DNA of 47,690 nt from Phycisphaerae bacterium (GCA_029260215.1 JAJDDQ010000042.1:1-47690), one strand, 5' to 3'; shown: positions 25,824 through 36,926, counted from the stretch's first letter. A program made the numbers and translations. Notes: generated by a model from the sequence alone, not told the origin.

Positions 25824-25920
25824 CGCGGCGAAGCGTCAACTGTCGTTCACCGCTGAACTGCGTTCCGCTGAAAGCGTGGGCACGGTTTTCCGATCCGTGT
25901 CTTTGTAATTCGAGAAACCG

Positions 25921-26070
25921 ATGTTACGTGGGATACCATCCCCTACACCGGTTGAAAACCGGTGCCACACTGGAGAACAGGTGTCACGTGGGGCAGCATC
26001 CCCTGCACCGGTTGAAAACCGGTGCCACACTGGAAATCCCGTGCCATATTTGAGAACCGGTACCACACCG
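25921..26070 (-). repeat. Tandem 60-bp array of family A hairpins
   Basis: Two full units (25921-25980 and 25981-26040) and a degenerate third (26041-26070) repeat with an exact 60-bp period. Each full unit holds CACCGGTTGAAAACCGGTGC followed by CACACTGGA. It lies just past the stop of the S9 peptidase gene, opposite in orientation to the other family A copies. Confidence 0.9.
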
Positions 26071-26095
26071 AAAGCCAATGTTTTTCAGCGGGGTG

Positions 26096-28198
26096 TTAGT
26101 CGTCGTCTTCCTCGTTTTCGTCCTCGTCGAAACCGTAGTCCAGTTCATGCGGCGGCGGGGGGGAGGTTCGCGTGGCTGGGGTTTTGAGGTAGTGCTCCAT
26201 CCAGCGCATCATGCGCAGCGAGTAGTCGAGTCGGCCGGCAGCCTTGCGGTTGCCGTGACCCTCGCCGGGGTAGAAGACCAGCCGGACCGGCACTTTTCCG
26301 AGCGTTTTGAGGTAGCGATAGAGTTCCATCGACTGGCTTGGGTGGACGCGGGTGTCGTTCTTGCCGTGCAGAATGAGCAGCGGCGTGCGGGCCTGCGGTG
26401 TGTAGGTGATCGGGCTTCGCTCGCGGAAGAAGTCCCAGTCGTCCCAAGGCCAAGTGCGCGAGTGGACGAGGTACATCTCGTTGGGGATGTCCGTTGTGCC
26501 GAACTTGGATACGTGGTCGCTGATGCCGACGAACATCACGCCGGCTGCAAAATGTTCGGTCAGGTTGGTCGCGCCCCATGCGGTGGCGAACCCGCCGTAG
26601 GAACCGCCGGTGATGCCGACGCGGTCCTTGTCGATCAAGCCAGTCTTGTGCAAGTGGGTGACGGCGTCCACGAGATCGTTGAACTCGCCTCCGGCGTAGT
26701 CGGCTTGACCCAGCTTTGAAAACGCGACGCCTCGGCCTGTGCTGCCGCGATAGTTCGGGCAGAAGACGGCGAATCCGTTTGCGGCTGCGTATTGGCCTGG
26801 ATTGCTGTAGCGCGTGATGAACGCATCGGAAACATGCGCTTCCGGTCCGCCGTGTACGTAGAGGATGAGCGGGTAGCGTGTGCCGGGTTTTTCGTCGAGC
26901 GGGCGAATGAGAACGCCCTCGATTTCCATGCCGTCGCGGGTTTTGTAACGGACGATTTCCTGATCGGCGAAGCGCATTTCGTCGAGCCAGGGGTTGCTGT
27001 CGGTCAGCCGGGTCGGTCCCGCGTCGCCGTGCTTCATGGTGAAGACTTCACGCGGGTGGCGGGCGGATTGGCCTATGGTGGCTGACCGCATGCCGTCGCG
27101 CGTCAGGCTGAGCCCTGCCAACACCGGCCCATCGGTCGAGACGAGCATTTTTTTATTTCGGCTGTCCGTGTCGATCTTTCCGAGCATGGTGCGGCAACCC
27201 ACGCCCGCGACGTACATGACGGTGTCATGGTCCTGCCAAGCGACGGCTGAAACGTGTCCCGCGAAATCCGGCAGGATATTCCGCAACGCGCCACCGGCGG
27301 CGGGTGCGATCATCAGGCGACCTTCGGCGGGGTCGTTGAGATCCTCTGCGGAAATCACGGCGAGATTCTTGCCGTCCGGCGACCAAGTGAATGAGCCTAG
27401 TTTTCCGGGGTTGTCGAACTGTGTACGAACATCGCCGCTGTCTGCGTCCACGATGTGCAGCTTGGATTTCATGTACTGATCGTCGATACGCGGGGAGGGG
27501 GCCAACGCGACGGCGAGCCTGTTGTCGACCGGGCTCCACTTGACTCGTACGGCGGAACCGGGCAGATCGAGCGATTCGGGCTTGGCATCTTCATCGTCGG
27601 GCGTGCCGATCCAGACGAGCTTCGGCTGCCCTTGCTCCTCGTATATCTCTGCTTTGAATCCCTTTTTTTCGAGCTTCTTTTTGGCTTTGTCTTTTTTCGC
27701 TCTGGCGAGGAATGCGACGCGTTTTCCGTCGGGACTCCACGAATAGGAGCCGACGCCGGTTTCATGCTCGAGCACGTTGCGGGCTTCGCCGCCGTCGATG
27801 GGGATGACGTAGAGACTCTTGTGTTCGTCGTCGCCGCGTTTGTCCAGGAATGAGATGCCGCGCCCGTCGGGTGTCCATGCGATGCTGCCGATGTTGACGT
27901 GGCCGGTGATGAACGGGCGGTCTTGGCCTTGCGTATCGACGACGTGCAATTCGGACCACGCGCCGCCGTCGTCGTCTTTGTTGGGTTGTCTCGGCACGCT
28001 CAGGGTGTAGGCGATGTGTGCGCCGTCGGGCGAGATGATGCCGCCGCCCACGGACCGGATTTTTGCGATGTGTTGCGGCGTGAACACTTCGGATTCGGCG
28101 GAGGTGATCGCGCATCCGGGGCCTGCGAACGCAAACAGTGAAAGCAAGGCTATCCGCAAAAATACAAGAGGTCGGGTGGGCAGCGTATCGGGTTTCAT
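26096..28198 (-). CDS. S9 family serine peptidase (prolyl oligopeptidase / acylaminoacyl-peptidase type)
   Basis: This 700-residue exported peptidase has an N-terminal signal with a lipobox-like A-G-P-G-C (Cys29). A beta-propeller region built of WD40-like/TolB blocks follows (SPDGAHIAYTLS, TPDGRGISFLDK, SPDGKRVAFLAR, SPDGKNLAVIS; about 45-420). The catalytic alpha/beta hydrolase domain (about 430-680) has nucleophile Ser in GGSYGGFATAW, Asp in LHGKNDTRV and His in GEGHGNRK. The very acidic C-terminal tail (DYGFDEDENEEDDD) is unusual. It likely degrades peptides in the periplasm or outside the cell. It is convergent with the FHA region, and its stop is 26 bp from the family A array. RBS GGAG is 10 nt upstream. 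Confidence 0.93.
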   Translation of the reverse strand: MKPDTLPTRPLVFLRIALLSLFAFAGPGCAITSAESEVFTPQHIAKIRSVGGGIISPDGAHIAYTLSVPRQPNKDDDGGAWSELHVVDTQGQDRPFITGHVNIGSIAWTPDGRGISFLDKRGDDEHKSLYVIPIDGGEARNVLEHETGVGSYSWSPDGKRVAFLARAKKDKAKKKLEKKGFKAEIYEEQGQPKLVWIGTPDDEDAKPESLDLPGSAVRVKWSPVDNRLAVALAPSPRIDDQYMKSKLHIVDADSGDVRTQFDNPGKLGSFTWSPDGKNLAVISAEDLNDPAEGRLMIAPAAGGALRNILPDFAGHVSAVAWQDHDTVMYVAGVGCRTMLGKIDTDSRNKKMLVSTDGPVLAGLSLTRDGMRSATIGQSARHPREVFTMKHGDAGPTRLTDSNPWLDEMRFADQEIVRYKTRDGMEIEGVLIRPLDEKPGTRYPLILYVHGGPEAHVSDAFITRYSNPGQYAAANGFAVFCPNYRGSTGRGVAFSKLGQADYAGGEFNDLVDAVTHLHKTGLIDKDRVGITGGSYGGFATAWGATNLTEHFAAGVMFVGISDHVSKFGTTDIPNEMYLVHSRTWPWDDWDFFRERSPITYTPQARTPLLILHGKNDTRVHPSQSMELYRYLKTLGKVPVRLVFYPGEGHGNRKAAGRLDYSLRMMRWMEHYLKTPATRTSPPPPHELDYGFDEDENEEDDD

Positions 28199-28405
28199 GG
28201 AATCGTGGCTCCGTGTTAGGGGAAAACTACGTCGGGGTTCGGACCGTAGCGAACGGCTGCGTTGAAGTCAAACGGTGTTGGGGCTTGGGGTTGATTGTCG
28301 GGTGCATGGCGATGCTGGCGGATCACTTCGGCGATGGTGCGTGCGTCGTGTCGCTGTACACGGATATGTGGATTGCCAGGCGTCGCGCCTGAACGGACGG
28401 CTCGC

Positions 28406-29395
28406 CTACCCTTCGTCCTCGATCGTGACGGACATGATTATGACGGGATCGACGGGGACGCCGGTAAGCTCACACAGCGATGTCGGCAGGCCATCTGATT
28501 CACACGTACTGTCCGGCGGGAGGCAGGAGCCTGTTTCGACGGCTGCGATGGTGTCGGCGATGTCGATGCCTTCGACGACGGTTCCGAACACCGCGTGGCC
28601 TTGGAATGTTGCGGTGAAGTCGAGGTTGGTGTTGTCGATGAGGTTGATAAAGAACTGGCTCGTGCCGCTGTTTACTTGCGAGGTTTGGGCCATCGAGAGC
28701 GTCCCGCGAAGGTTTGACGGCGTTTGCTCGGCTTCGTTTGTGATGGCGTCGCGTGTTTCCTTCTGTGCGCAGGCGCTGGCGAACCCGCCGCCCTGAATGA
28801 CGAACGCGGGTACGATGCGATGAAATACGGTGGCACCTTGATTGTCGCCGCCGTCGTAGAAGCCGTCGCGGACGTACTGGAGAAAGTTGCCAACGGTGAT
28901 CGGTGCGACATCGTCGAGCAGTTCGATGCGTATGTCGCCCAGTGGTGTGCCCATGCGAATCATCGTGCGGGCCGACGTTGAATCATCGTCGCCGTCTTCA
29001 TCGCTGTTATCGTTTCCATTGCCGTCGCTATCGCTGTCATCATCATCGTCGCTGTTGTCGTTTCCGTTGCCGTCGCTGTCATCGCTTCCGTTGTCGTTAT
29101 CGTTGTCGGATCCGTTGTCATTGTCGTTTCCGCTATCGCTGTCGTCATCCGATCCATTGTCGTTGAAATTCAGGTTGTCGTTGTCGTTGTCGTTGTCGTT
29201 CGACGCGTTCTGGTTTGCGTTGTCGTTGTCCGTCGTGCCGTCGTCGCCCGAATTGGCGTTCGCGTTCGCGCCGTCGTCGGAGTTTGTGTTGGCGTTGATA
29301 TCGATATCGGGGTTGTTGATTTCGAAGCAGCCGCCCGCTGTGCAAAGTGCGAGGCCGCCGATTATCCCGAAGGCCAGGGTTTTGAAAATCGCCAT
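28406..29395 (-). CDS. Cyclophilin-type peptidyl-prolyl isomerase lipoprotein with Asn/Asp-rich linker
   Basis: This 329-residue lipoprotein has lipobox T-A-G-G-C (Cys23). A linker of about 115 residues (26-141) made almost only of Asn, Asp, Ser and Gly follows, then a cyclophilin domain (145-325). The domain has GDIRIELLDDVAPITVGNFLQYV, the catalytic-site FHRIVPAFVIQGGGF, the NSGTSQFFINL block and HAVFGTVVEGID. It isomerises peptidyl-prolyl bonds in envelope proteins. The linker DNA (about 28975-29305) consists of GTC/GTT-rich short tandem repeats. The linker would hold the enzyme away from the membrane and might bind Ca2+. RBS AGGAGAAGGA precedes the ATG. Confidence 0.93.
   Translation of the reverse strand: MAIFKTLAFGIIGGLALCTAGGCFEINNPDIDINANTNSDDGANANANSGDDGTTDNDNANQNASNDNDNDNDNLNFNDNGSDDDSDSGNDNDNGSDNDNDNGSDDSDGNGNDNSDDDDDSDSDGNGNDNSDEDGDDDSTSARTMIRMGTPLGDIRIELLDDVAPITVGNFLQYVRDGFYDGGDNQGATVFHRIVPAFVIQGGGFASACAQKETRDAITNEAEQTPSNLRGTLSMAQTSQVNSGTSQFFINLIDNTNLDFTATFQGHAVFGTVVEGIDIADTIAAVETGSCLPPDSTCESDGLPTSLCELTGVPVDPVIIMSVTIEDEG
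28975..29305 (-). repeat. Low-complexity tandem codons in the cyclophilin linker
   Basis: Degenerate tandem repeats of GAC/AAC/AGC/GGC codons, such as GTCGTTGTCGTTGTCGTTG on the plus strand near 29175-29200. They encode (DN)n, GSDDD and GNDNSD blocks. Length is likely to vary between strains. Confidence 0.85.
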
Positions 29396-29552
29396 CGTTC
29401 CTTCTCCTGTGAATTTTGCCCGAAAAGCCCGTTTGGCGCGCTGGCTGCGCTCGGGAGAACGGTATCGGGCTGCCGCTGCGGAGTCAACGTGCGAACGGGC
29501 CGTTCGGTGGGGCCGTCTGAGTCGCTTGTAAGGTGGCGGGCGGGAGCCTAGT

Positions 29553-31778
<2,226 letters not shown>

Positions 31779-32046
31779 GGGCTGGTTGTCAAAATGGTTG
31801 CGCTGCCTGTTCAAGGTCCGCAGCTCCGGTTCAACTGGCGATACTTGCTCGGGATGAACTTGTGCAAGGGCCGTGACCCCGCGCCTTGCGCTCGGGCGCT
31901 GCTTCGCAACGGCCGACATGAAAGGCCATTTCATTTGGTTCGAGCGGCGCGTTTGGATATGATCGCGGCTTGAGTCTTGAAAGCGGGGAGGTCTAGGTTC
32001 TTGCCGGAGTCGTCAAGTTCTGCGTTCGAATTCGTAGGGTGGCGTC

Positions 32047-34077
32047 ATGCGTCAGCATCATATTTTATCAGCAGCACTCGTATTCATTTTTTGCCCGATC
32101 GTAGCCACAATAGCCCAGACGCCCGCTGAAGACGGAGAATGGTCCGAGCCGTTCGCGCTTCCCTTGATCGCGATTCACCAGGCGATATTGCCAACGGGCA
32201 AGCTCCTGTTTTTTTCGGCGGAGCATGGCGTTCCTGGTATTCATGGGTGGCTTCTTGATCCAAACACGCTTGGGCTGACAAACGTGCCCCCGCCCGCCGG
32301 TTGGAATCCGGATTGCTCTGGGCACAGTTTTCTGCCCGACGGTTGTTTGCTTGTGGCTGGCGGTACGCTGGGGTTCAACCCAACCCGTGGCCCAAACCTC
32401 GCCTATCTCTTCGACCCCTACACGGAGCAGTGGGTGCAGGTCGAGGACATGGCACGAGGCCGTTGGTATCCCACAAACATAACGCTGCCCGACGGTCGTG
32501 TGGTTACGATGTCCGGCCTCAACGATACCGACGGGGCGCTTAATCCTGACGTTGAAATCTGGGATCCGAACGGCACGAATAACTGGGAATTGGTCGATCA
32601 GCGCGTAATTCCTTACTATCCGTATTTGCATGTGATGCCGTCTGGGGTTGTATTTCGATCCGGCCCGGATCAGCAATCGGAGACATTCGATCCGCAGGAT
32701 TCTTCGTGGACGCCCGTTGCGTCTACGATCTTCCCGGGAAGGTACGAGGCGCCTTCCGTCTTGCTCCCGCCGACGCTCGATCGGGTCATGGTCATGGGCG
32801 GCTTTACCGGCGTTGGCAATCCAACCCACTCAGCCGAAATCATCGATCTGTCACAGGCTACACCCATTTGGCAAGGAACTGCGCCTATGGCGAACTCACG
32901 CATGGAGTTCAACGCCGTGCTTCTTCCGGACGCCACCGTGATGGTGCTTGGCGGCCAGTCGGGGGGTGGCGAGCCTGCGACACCTGTGTTCACACCCGAG
33001 GTTTACGATCCGGTGTCCGCGACATGGGATCCCGTTGCCCCGCACCAGGTTCCAAGGATGTATCATTCAACCGCGCTCCTTCTTCCCGATGGCCGTGTGT
33101 GTTTGGCTGGTGCCGATTTTCAGCCCTCGGGCGAGATCTATTCGCCGGCGTATCTGTTTCGCGGTCCCCGGCCGATAATCACGTCGGCGCCGAGTGCGGT
33201 TGCGTACGGATCGACATTCGATGTGGACTTCACAAGCTCAACAGGCGGCAACACTCTGGCGCTGATTCGCTACTCCAGTGTGACACACTCAGTGAACATG
33301 GGGCAACGCTACGTTCGACTCACGGAGGGTGCCTCCGCGGGAATCGCGAACGTTCCCGCCCCAGCCAACGCCAACTTGGCGCCGCCTGGCTTCTATATGC
33401 TGTTCGTGGTTGACAACGACGGTGTACCTTCGATTTCGGCGCGCGTCCGTGTCATCACTCGATTCGGTGATCTCGACCAGGATGACGATGTCGATAACGA
33501 TGACGCCACCCTGTTCGACGGTTGTTTCACAGGTGTAGGTGCCGGACCATTGGCACCGACGTGCGAGCCAGCGGACTTCGACAGCGACGGAGACGTGGAC
33601 TGTGACGATTGGACCGCTTTCGCAACCGCCTGGACAGAGCCTTCGGATCCGCCGGGGCTGGCTCAATGCCCGACCGGTGCATGCTGTTTCGGCAATGGTT
33701 TCTGTACACCACAGACCCAGCAGAATTGTGAAGCCGTTGGTGGGCAGGTTTATCTGGGCGACGGGATTCAATGCGTGGGCGACCTTACATGCCCCGAGGT
33801 GTGTTGGACCTGCATGTGTAACGATGGGACAAGCGACTCAGCCCAATCTGCGATCGGTTGTGTCGCCGAGGAGTCTGCCTGCGACGGATTCTGTTCGGGT
33901 AACGGAGGCACGCAGAGTTTTCAATGTGACCTGGGGCCGTGCGATTCGATTCCTACCGTTTCGGAATGGGGCCTGATCGTTTTGACTCTGCTCGTGCTCA
34001 TATCAGGAACCGTAATCCTATCGTCGCGGGCAAGCAGAATCGGCTCGGGTGCGGACCGGGTTCGTCTCCCGGGCTAA
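32047..34077 (+). CDS. Secreted galactose oxidase-like copper radical oxidase with dockerin-like and IPTL-CTERM tails
   Basis: This 676-residue exported protein has a signal peptide (1-23), a seven-bladed kelch-type propeller (about 30-360), a DUF1929/early-set Ig-like domain (375-472), two dockerin-like EF hands (DLDQDDDVDNDD, DFDSDGDVDCDD; about 475-535), a Cys-rich segment (543-635) and an IPTL-CTERM sorting signal (IPTVSEWGLIVLTLLVLISG). All residues of the galactose/glyoxal oxidase copper site can be placed by motif: Cys90 (DCSGHSFLPDG), Tyr141 (RWYPTNITLPDGRV), Tyr339-His340 (MYHSTALLLPDGR) and His414 (THSVNMGQRYV). Cys90-Tyr141 would form the thioether radical cofactor. It probably oxidises a primary alcohol or aldehyde to give H2O2. 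RBS AGGGTGG is 7 nt before the ATG. Confidence 0.85.
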   Translation: MRQHHILSAALVFIFCPIVATIAQTPAEDGEWSEPFALPLIAIHQAILPTGKLLFFSAEHGVPGIHGWLLDPNTLGLTNVPPPAGWNPDCSGHSFLPDGCLLVAGGTLGFNPTRGPNLAYLFDPYTEQWVQVEDMARGRWYPTNITLPDGRVVTMSGLNDTDGALNPDVEIWDPNGTNNWELVDQRVIPYYPYLHVMPSGVVFRSGPDQQSETFDPQDSSWTPVASTIFPGRYEAPSVLLPPTLDRVMVMGGFTGVGNPTHSAEIIDLSQATPIWQGTAPMANSRMEFNAVLLPDATVMVLGGQSGGGEPATPVFTPEVYDPVSATWDPVAPHQVPRMYHSTALLLPDGRVCLAGADFQPSGEIYSPAYLFRGPRPIITSAPSAVAYGSTFDVDFTSSTGGNTLALIRYSSVTHSVNMGQRYVRLTEGASAGIANVPAPANANLAPPGFYMLFVVDNDGVPSISARVRVITRFGDLDQDDDVDNDDATLFDGCFTGVGAGPLAPTCEPADFDSDGDVDCDDWTAFATAWTEPSDPPGLAQCPTGACCFGNGFCTPQTQQNCEAVGGQVYLGDGIQCVGDLTCPEVCWTCMCNDGTSDSAQSAIGCVAEESACDGFCSGNGGTQSFQCDLGPCDSIPTVSEWGLIVLTLLVLISGTVILSSRASRIGSGADRVRLPG

Positions 34078-34577
34078 CCGGTGTTGGGTGACGCCGCCCG
34101 CGTGCTGGAATTCACTTGGCGTGCTGCTCGATCGAGGAATTGCTTGAATTGCCCGACGGATTGGTAGCCGGACACGCCCAGGACGGGTTGGCCGTCGGGG
34201 CGGATGACCAGGAACGTTGGAAAACTGTCGATTCCGTAGCGGTTGATTAGGTATTCGTTGCCCGACCAGTGAATTTTGGCGGACACGAACCGATCCATCT
34301 GCTCATGCACGTCGCGCCGGGACAGAACCTCCCGATCCATTTTGACGCAATAAACGCAACCCGCCGTCGTGAATTCCACCAGAACGGCTGTATTGCGTTC
34401 GGCTGCGGTTGCGAGGGCGGTGTCGAAGTCGGTCTCCCACGCGATTCCGGTATCCACCTGCCGATTGGCGAACAAATACGCACCGGCCATCACCAGCGCG
34501 AGCAGCGAAAACATTCCGATGGGCATCTTGGGTTTCGCGGCGGCGGTGTCGTTTTTTGCGGTTTCATCGTTTTTCAT
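34074..34577 (-). CDS. Membrane-anchored thioredoxin-like protein
   Basis: This 167-residue protein has a charged N terminus, one transmembrane helix (about 19-37, IGMFSLLALVMAGAYLFA) and a thioredoxin fold. The active site is CVYC (in EFTTAGCVYCVKMDREVL) and the cis-Pro is in DSFPTFLVIRPDGQ. It faces the periplasm and likely reduces or exchanges disulfides. Its stop overlaps that of the copper radical oxidase gene by 4 nt (convergent). No good RBS precedes the ATG. Confidence 0.88.
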   Translation of the reverse strand: MKNDETAKNDTAAAKPKMPIGMFSLLALVMAGAYLFANRQVDTGIAWETDFDTALATAAERNTAVLVEFTTAGCVYCVKMDREVLSRRDVHEQMDRFVSAKIHWSGNEYLINRYGIDSFPTFLVIRPDGQPVLGVSGYQSVGQFKQFLDRAARQVNSSTRAASPNTG

Positions 34578-34786
34578 AGGTCGATATCATAGTCCCAGCC
34601 GCGAATCCGTGCGACCGCTCGAGGATCAGCCCTTCTGCATTTCGGTTTTCGACTTTCTGCTTTCAGCTTTCGATATCGCCCATCCGGGCGAAATCGCTAG
34701 AATATGTCTGTCGTGCAAGGAATCACGGCGGCGGGCGACCAATCGACTGAATCAATGGGCTTTCAAAACGGGCAGGTGGGCGAATT

Positions 34787-35800
34787 ATGAATATCCACAA
34801 ACGACGTATCTGGGATGCCGACGGGCGATGCACTTCCGAGCAGGCCTACGTTTCGCGGCGGCGGTTTCTTGGGAACGCGGGTGTGGCCGTCGGTGGGCTG
34901 ACGCTTTCGGGCGTGCTGGGTTGCGATCAGAAATCCTCCGCAGAAGTGGCCCGGCTTGCGTCGGCTGAAAAGGCGCTGGAAGCATCGATGAACCCGCAGT
35001 CGGGGAATGCGTTCGTGCGTGGCGAGCGTAACCCGCGCTACACGCTGGACAGACCGCTGACGGGCGAGAAGGCGGCGGCTACGTACAACAATTTTTACGA
35101 ATTCACCATGTCGAAGCACGGCGTCTGGCGATTGGCGCAATCTCTGAAAACCCATCCGTGGACGATCGAGTTAGCCGGTGAGGTGAAGCAGCCGCGGACT
35201 TTGGATTTCGACGAGATCGTCAAGAAGCTGCCGTCGGAGGAGCGTCTCTATCGGCTTCGCTGCGTGGAGGCGTGGTCGATGGCTGTGCCGTGGATGGGGA
35301 TTCCGTTCAAGGCGTTCATGGACTGGGTGGAGCCGACCTCGCACGCGAAGTACGTGCGCTTCGTAACGTTCAACAGGCCCAAGGAAGCCGTCGGGCAGGC
35401 GCCGGGGACCGCGTGGAATTGGCCTTACTTCGAGGGGCTGACCATCGCCGAAGCCGCGAATGAACTGACGCTCCTGGCCACCGGAATCTACGGGCACGCA
35501 CTGCCGAAGCAGCACGGTGCGCCGGTGCGCATGGTCCTGCCTTGGAAGTACGGATACAAGAGCATCAAGTCGCTGGTGAAGATCGAATTCGTGCGCGAGA
35601 AACCGCACACGTTCTGGAACGACGCGGTGCCGGCTGAGTACGGATTCTACGCCAACGTCAATCCCAAGAAGCCGCACCCGCGCTGGTCGCAGGCGACGGA
35701 ACGCATGCTCGAAACGAGCGGCAAGCGGCCGACGCTGCCGTACAACGGCTACGGCGAATTCGTTCACGATCTTTACAAAGGGACGCCGGAGGCTGCGTGA
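34787..35800 (+). CDS. msrP: Protein-methionine-sulfoxide reductase catalytic subunit MsrP (YedY-like)
   Basis: This 337-residue periplasmic molybdopterin enzyme repairs oxidised methionines in envelope proteins. It has a Tat signal (SRRRFLGNAGVAVGGLTLSG) ending in a lipobox-like V-L-G-C (Cys46), so it may be a Tat lipoprotein. The sulfite-oxidase fold shows the molybdenum-ligand Cys159 in YRLRCVEAWSMAVPWMGIPF. Later family text includes YGHALPKQHGAPVRMVLPWKYGYKSIKSLVKIEF, and WNDAVPAEYGFYANVNP near the end. The usual partner gene msrQ (heme membrane subunit) does not follow. Instead a GTGA overlap leads into the remnant of a DUF1569 gene. Confidence 0.93.
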   Translation: MNIHKRRIWDADGRCTSEQAYVSRRRFLGNAGVAVGGLTLSGVLGCDQKSSAEVARLASAEKALEASMNPQSGNAFVRGERNPRYTLDRPLTGEKAAATYNNFYEFTMSKHGVWRLAQSLKTHPWTIELAGEVKQPRTLDFDEIVKKLPSEERLYRLRCVEAWSMAVPWMGIPFKAFMDWVEPTSHAKYVRFVTFNRPKEAVGQAPGTAWNWPYFEGLTIAEAANELTLLATGIYGHALPKQHGAPVRMVLPWKYGYKSIKSLVKIEFVREKPHTFWNDAVPAEYGFYANVNPKKPHPRWSQATERMLETSGKRPTLPYNGYGEFVHDLYKGTPEAA

Positions 35801-35945
35801 GCACGGTCGTGTCGTCGGCCCATACCACGCTTGCGCACATGTCAGCCGCCTACCGGTCCGCTACTGATTCAGTTTCGGGCGACAGTGCGCAAACGCGAAA
35901 CGTGATCGAGTTCCGGGACGTTCGATATGCCGTCATTCGTGCCAT
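35797..35945 (+). pseudogene. 5' remnant of a DUF1569-family gene coupled to msrP
   Basis: GTG at 35797 overlaps the msrP stop (GTGA). After about 36 variable residues the frame gives VIEFRDVRYAVIRAI, which matches AVEFRDVRYADVHAI in the intact gene at 37526-38083. Homology stops at about 35940, exactly where the zinc-ribbon insertion begins. The frame stays open further, but the downstream translation is a shadow of the gene at 35985. Confidence 0.7.
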
Positions 35946-35984
35946 CTGCCTTGAAGCGGTGTTTGGATGTGCAAGAATTGAGCA

Positions 35985-36725
35985 ATGGACAAAACGACTG
36001 TCAAAGTACCTGAGACTGCTACTTGTCTGGCATGCGAATACCCGCTGCGCGGGTTGCCGGAAGCGGTATGCCCGGAATGCGGGCGGGCGTTCATTCCCGA
36101 TGATCCCAATACCTACAGGAACGGGCCAGCGAAGCCACGATGGCCGTTTCAGCCAGTCGCCCCGCCAGGATGGCAGGCAGAGGTGCTTCCCGTTGCCATC
36201 GCACTCTATCTCTACTCGTCCAGCGCGCCGGGAGGGTTGGGTGCCACGGTGGGACTCGGCGCGTGTTTGGTAATCCCTGTCGGGCTGGCGGGAATTACAA
36301 TCCTGGTTCTTGATTTCGTCGGGCGCGTTGTGGCTGTGCGGGCCGATCGCCAGCGTGCATCGCTCGACCGGGGCGAAAAAACACGAGGAGGGCGATGGCG
36401 GTGGGTAATCCTGCCGACAACCCTCGCCATCGCCCTGTCGGTGATTCTCTGGTCGTGGCCAATGCGAATACGATTCCATTTTAGCCAGCCAGCATTCGAA
36501 CTGGCCGTTCGGCAAGTTCAAACCGGCGCGGACCCAAGACATCTGCGCGGGCGGTTTGGATCGTATGAGGTTGGATACATCCATTGCTACAAGTCGGGTG
36601 CGATCTTCTTTCAAACGGGTGTCTCAGGCTTTGACAAGGTCGGTATCGCTTTTCGACCCAGCGACACATCCCGTCGCAGCCGCGACAAGAGGCTGGCACG
36701 GTACTGGTTCACCGAGATGTGGTGA
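35985..36725 (+). CDS. Membrane protein with N-terminal zinc ribbon
   Basis: This 246-residue protein begins with a rubredoxin-like zinc ribbon at 14-36 (CLACEYPLRGLPEAVCPECGRAF: two CxxC knuckles), the hallmark of many planctomycete membrane proteins. Three hydrophobic segments follow (about 66-82, 86-112, 140-160), then a soluble C-terminal domain with no known motif. It is one of three zinc ribbons encoded within 1.6 kb. No Shine-Dalgarno is visible before the ATG, so translation may depend on the upstream frame. Confidence 0.7.
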   Translation: MDKTTVKVPETATCLACEYPLRGLPEAVCPECGRAFIPDDPNTYRNGPAKPRWPFQPVAPPGWQAEVLPVAIALYLYSSSAPGGLGATVGLGACLVIPVGLAGITILVLDFVGRVVAVRADRQRASLDRGEKTRGGRWRWVILPTTLAIALSVILWSWPMRIRFHFSQPAFELAVRQVQTGADPRHLRGRFGSYEVGYIHCYKSGAIFFQTGVSGFDKVGIAFRPSDTSRRSRDKRLARYWFTEMW

Positions 36726-36754
36726 GAACATCGGGGCATGGTGCGTGGATATGC

Positions 36755-36871
36755 CTATGCGGTTGCCTCATTCGCGGGGGTGTCGAACGCCATACCGCAC
36801 TCCGGGCATCGCGGTTCGGTGAGTCCTCGCAGGCTGTAGCCGCACTGCACACACTCGTTTCGCCTGCGGTG
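36755..36871 (-). pseudogene. Orphan zinc-ribbon C-terminal fragment on the opposite strand
   Basis: The minus strand encodes ECVQCGYSLRGLTEPRCPECGMAF followed by a short tail and a stop. This is a zinc ribbon of the same type as its two neighbours. The upstream part of this frame (to 36982) is antisense to the gene starting at 36927 and carries no signal or membrane helix, so only the end of a gene remains. Confidence 0.6.
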
Positions 36872-36926
36872 ACCTGCCCGAGCAGTTGTTACGCTCGTGT
36901 CGGCCCGGATGTTGTACAATGGGATC

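Noticed and set aside
25921-26070. Possible CRISPR array (60-bp period)
   Set aside because: Only two good units, the palindromic core is the dispersed family A word found elsewhere, and there are no distinct spacers or cas genes.
26078-26719. 213-codon plus-strand ORF
   Set aside because: Antisense shadow of the S9 peptidase catalytic domain, which has all active-site motifs on the minus strand.
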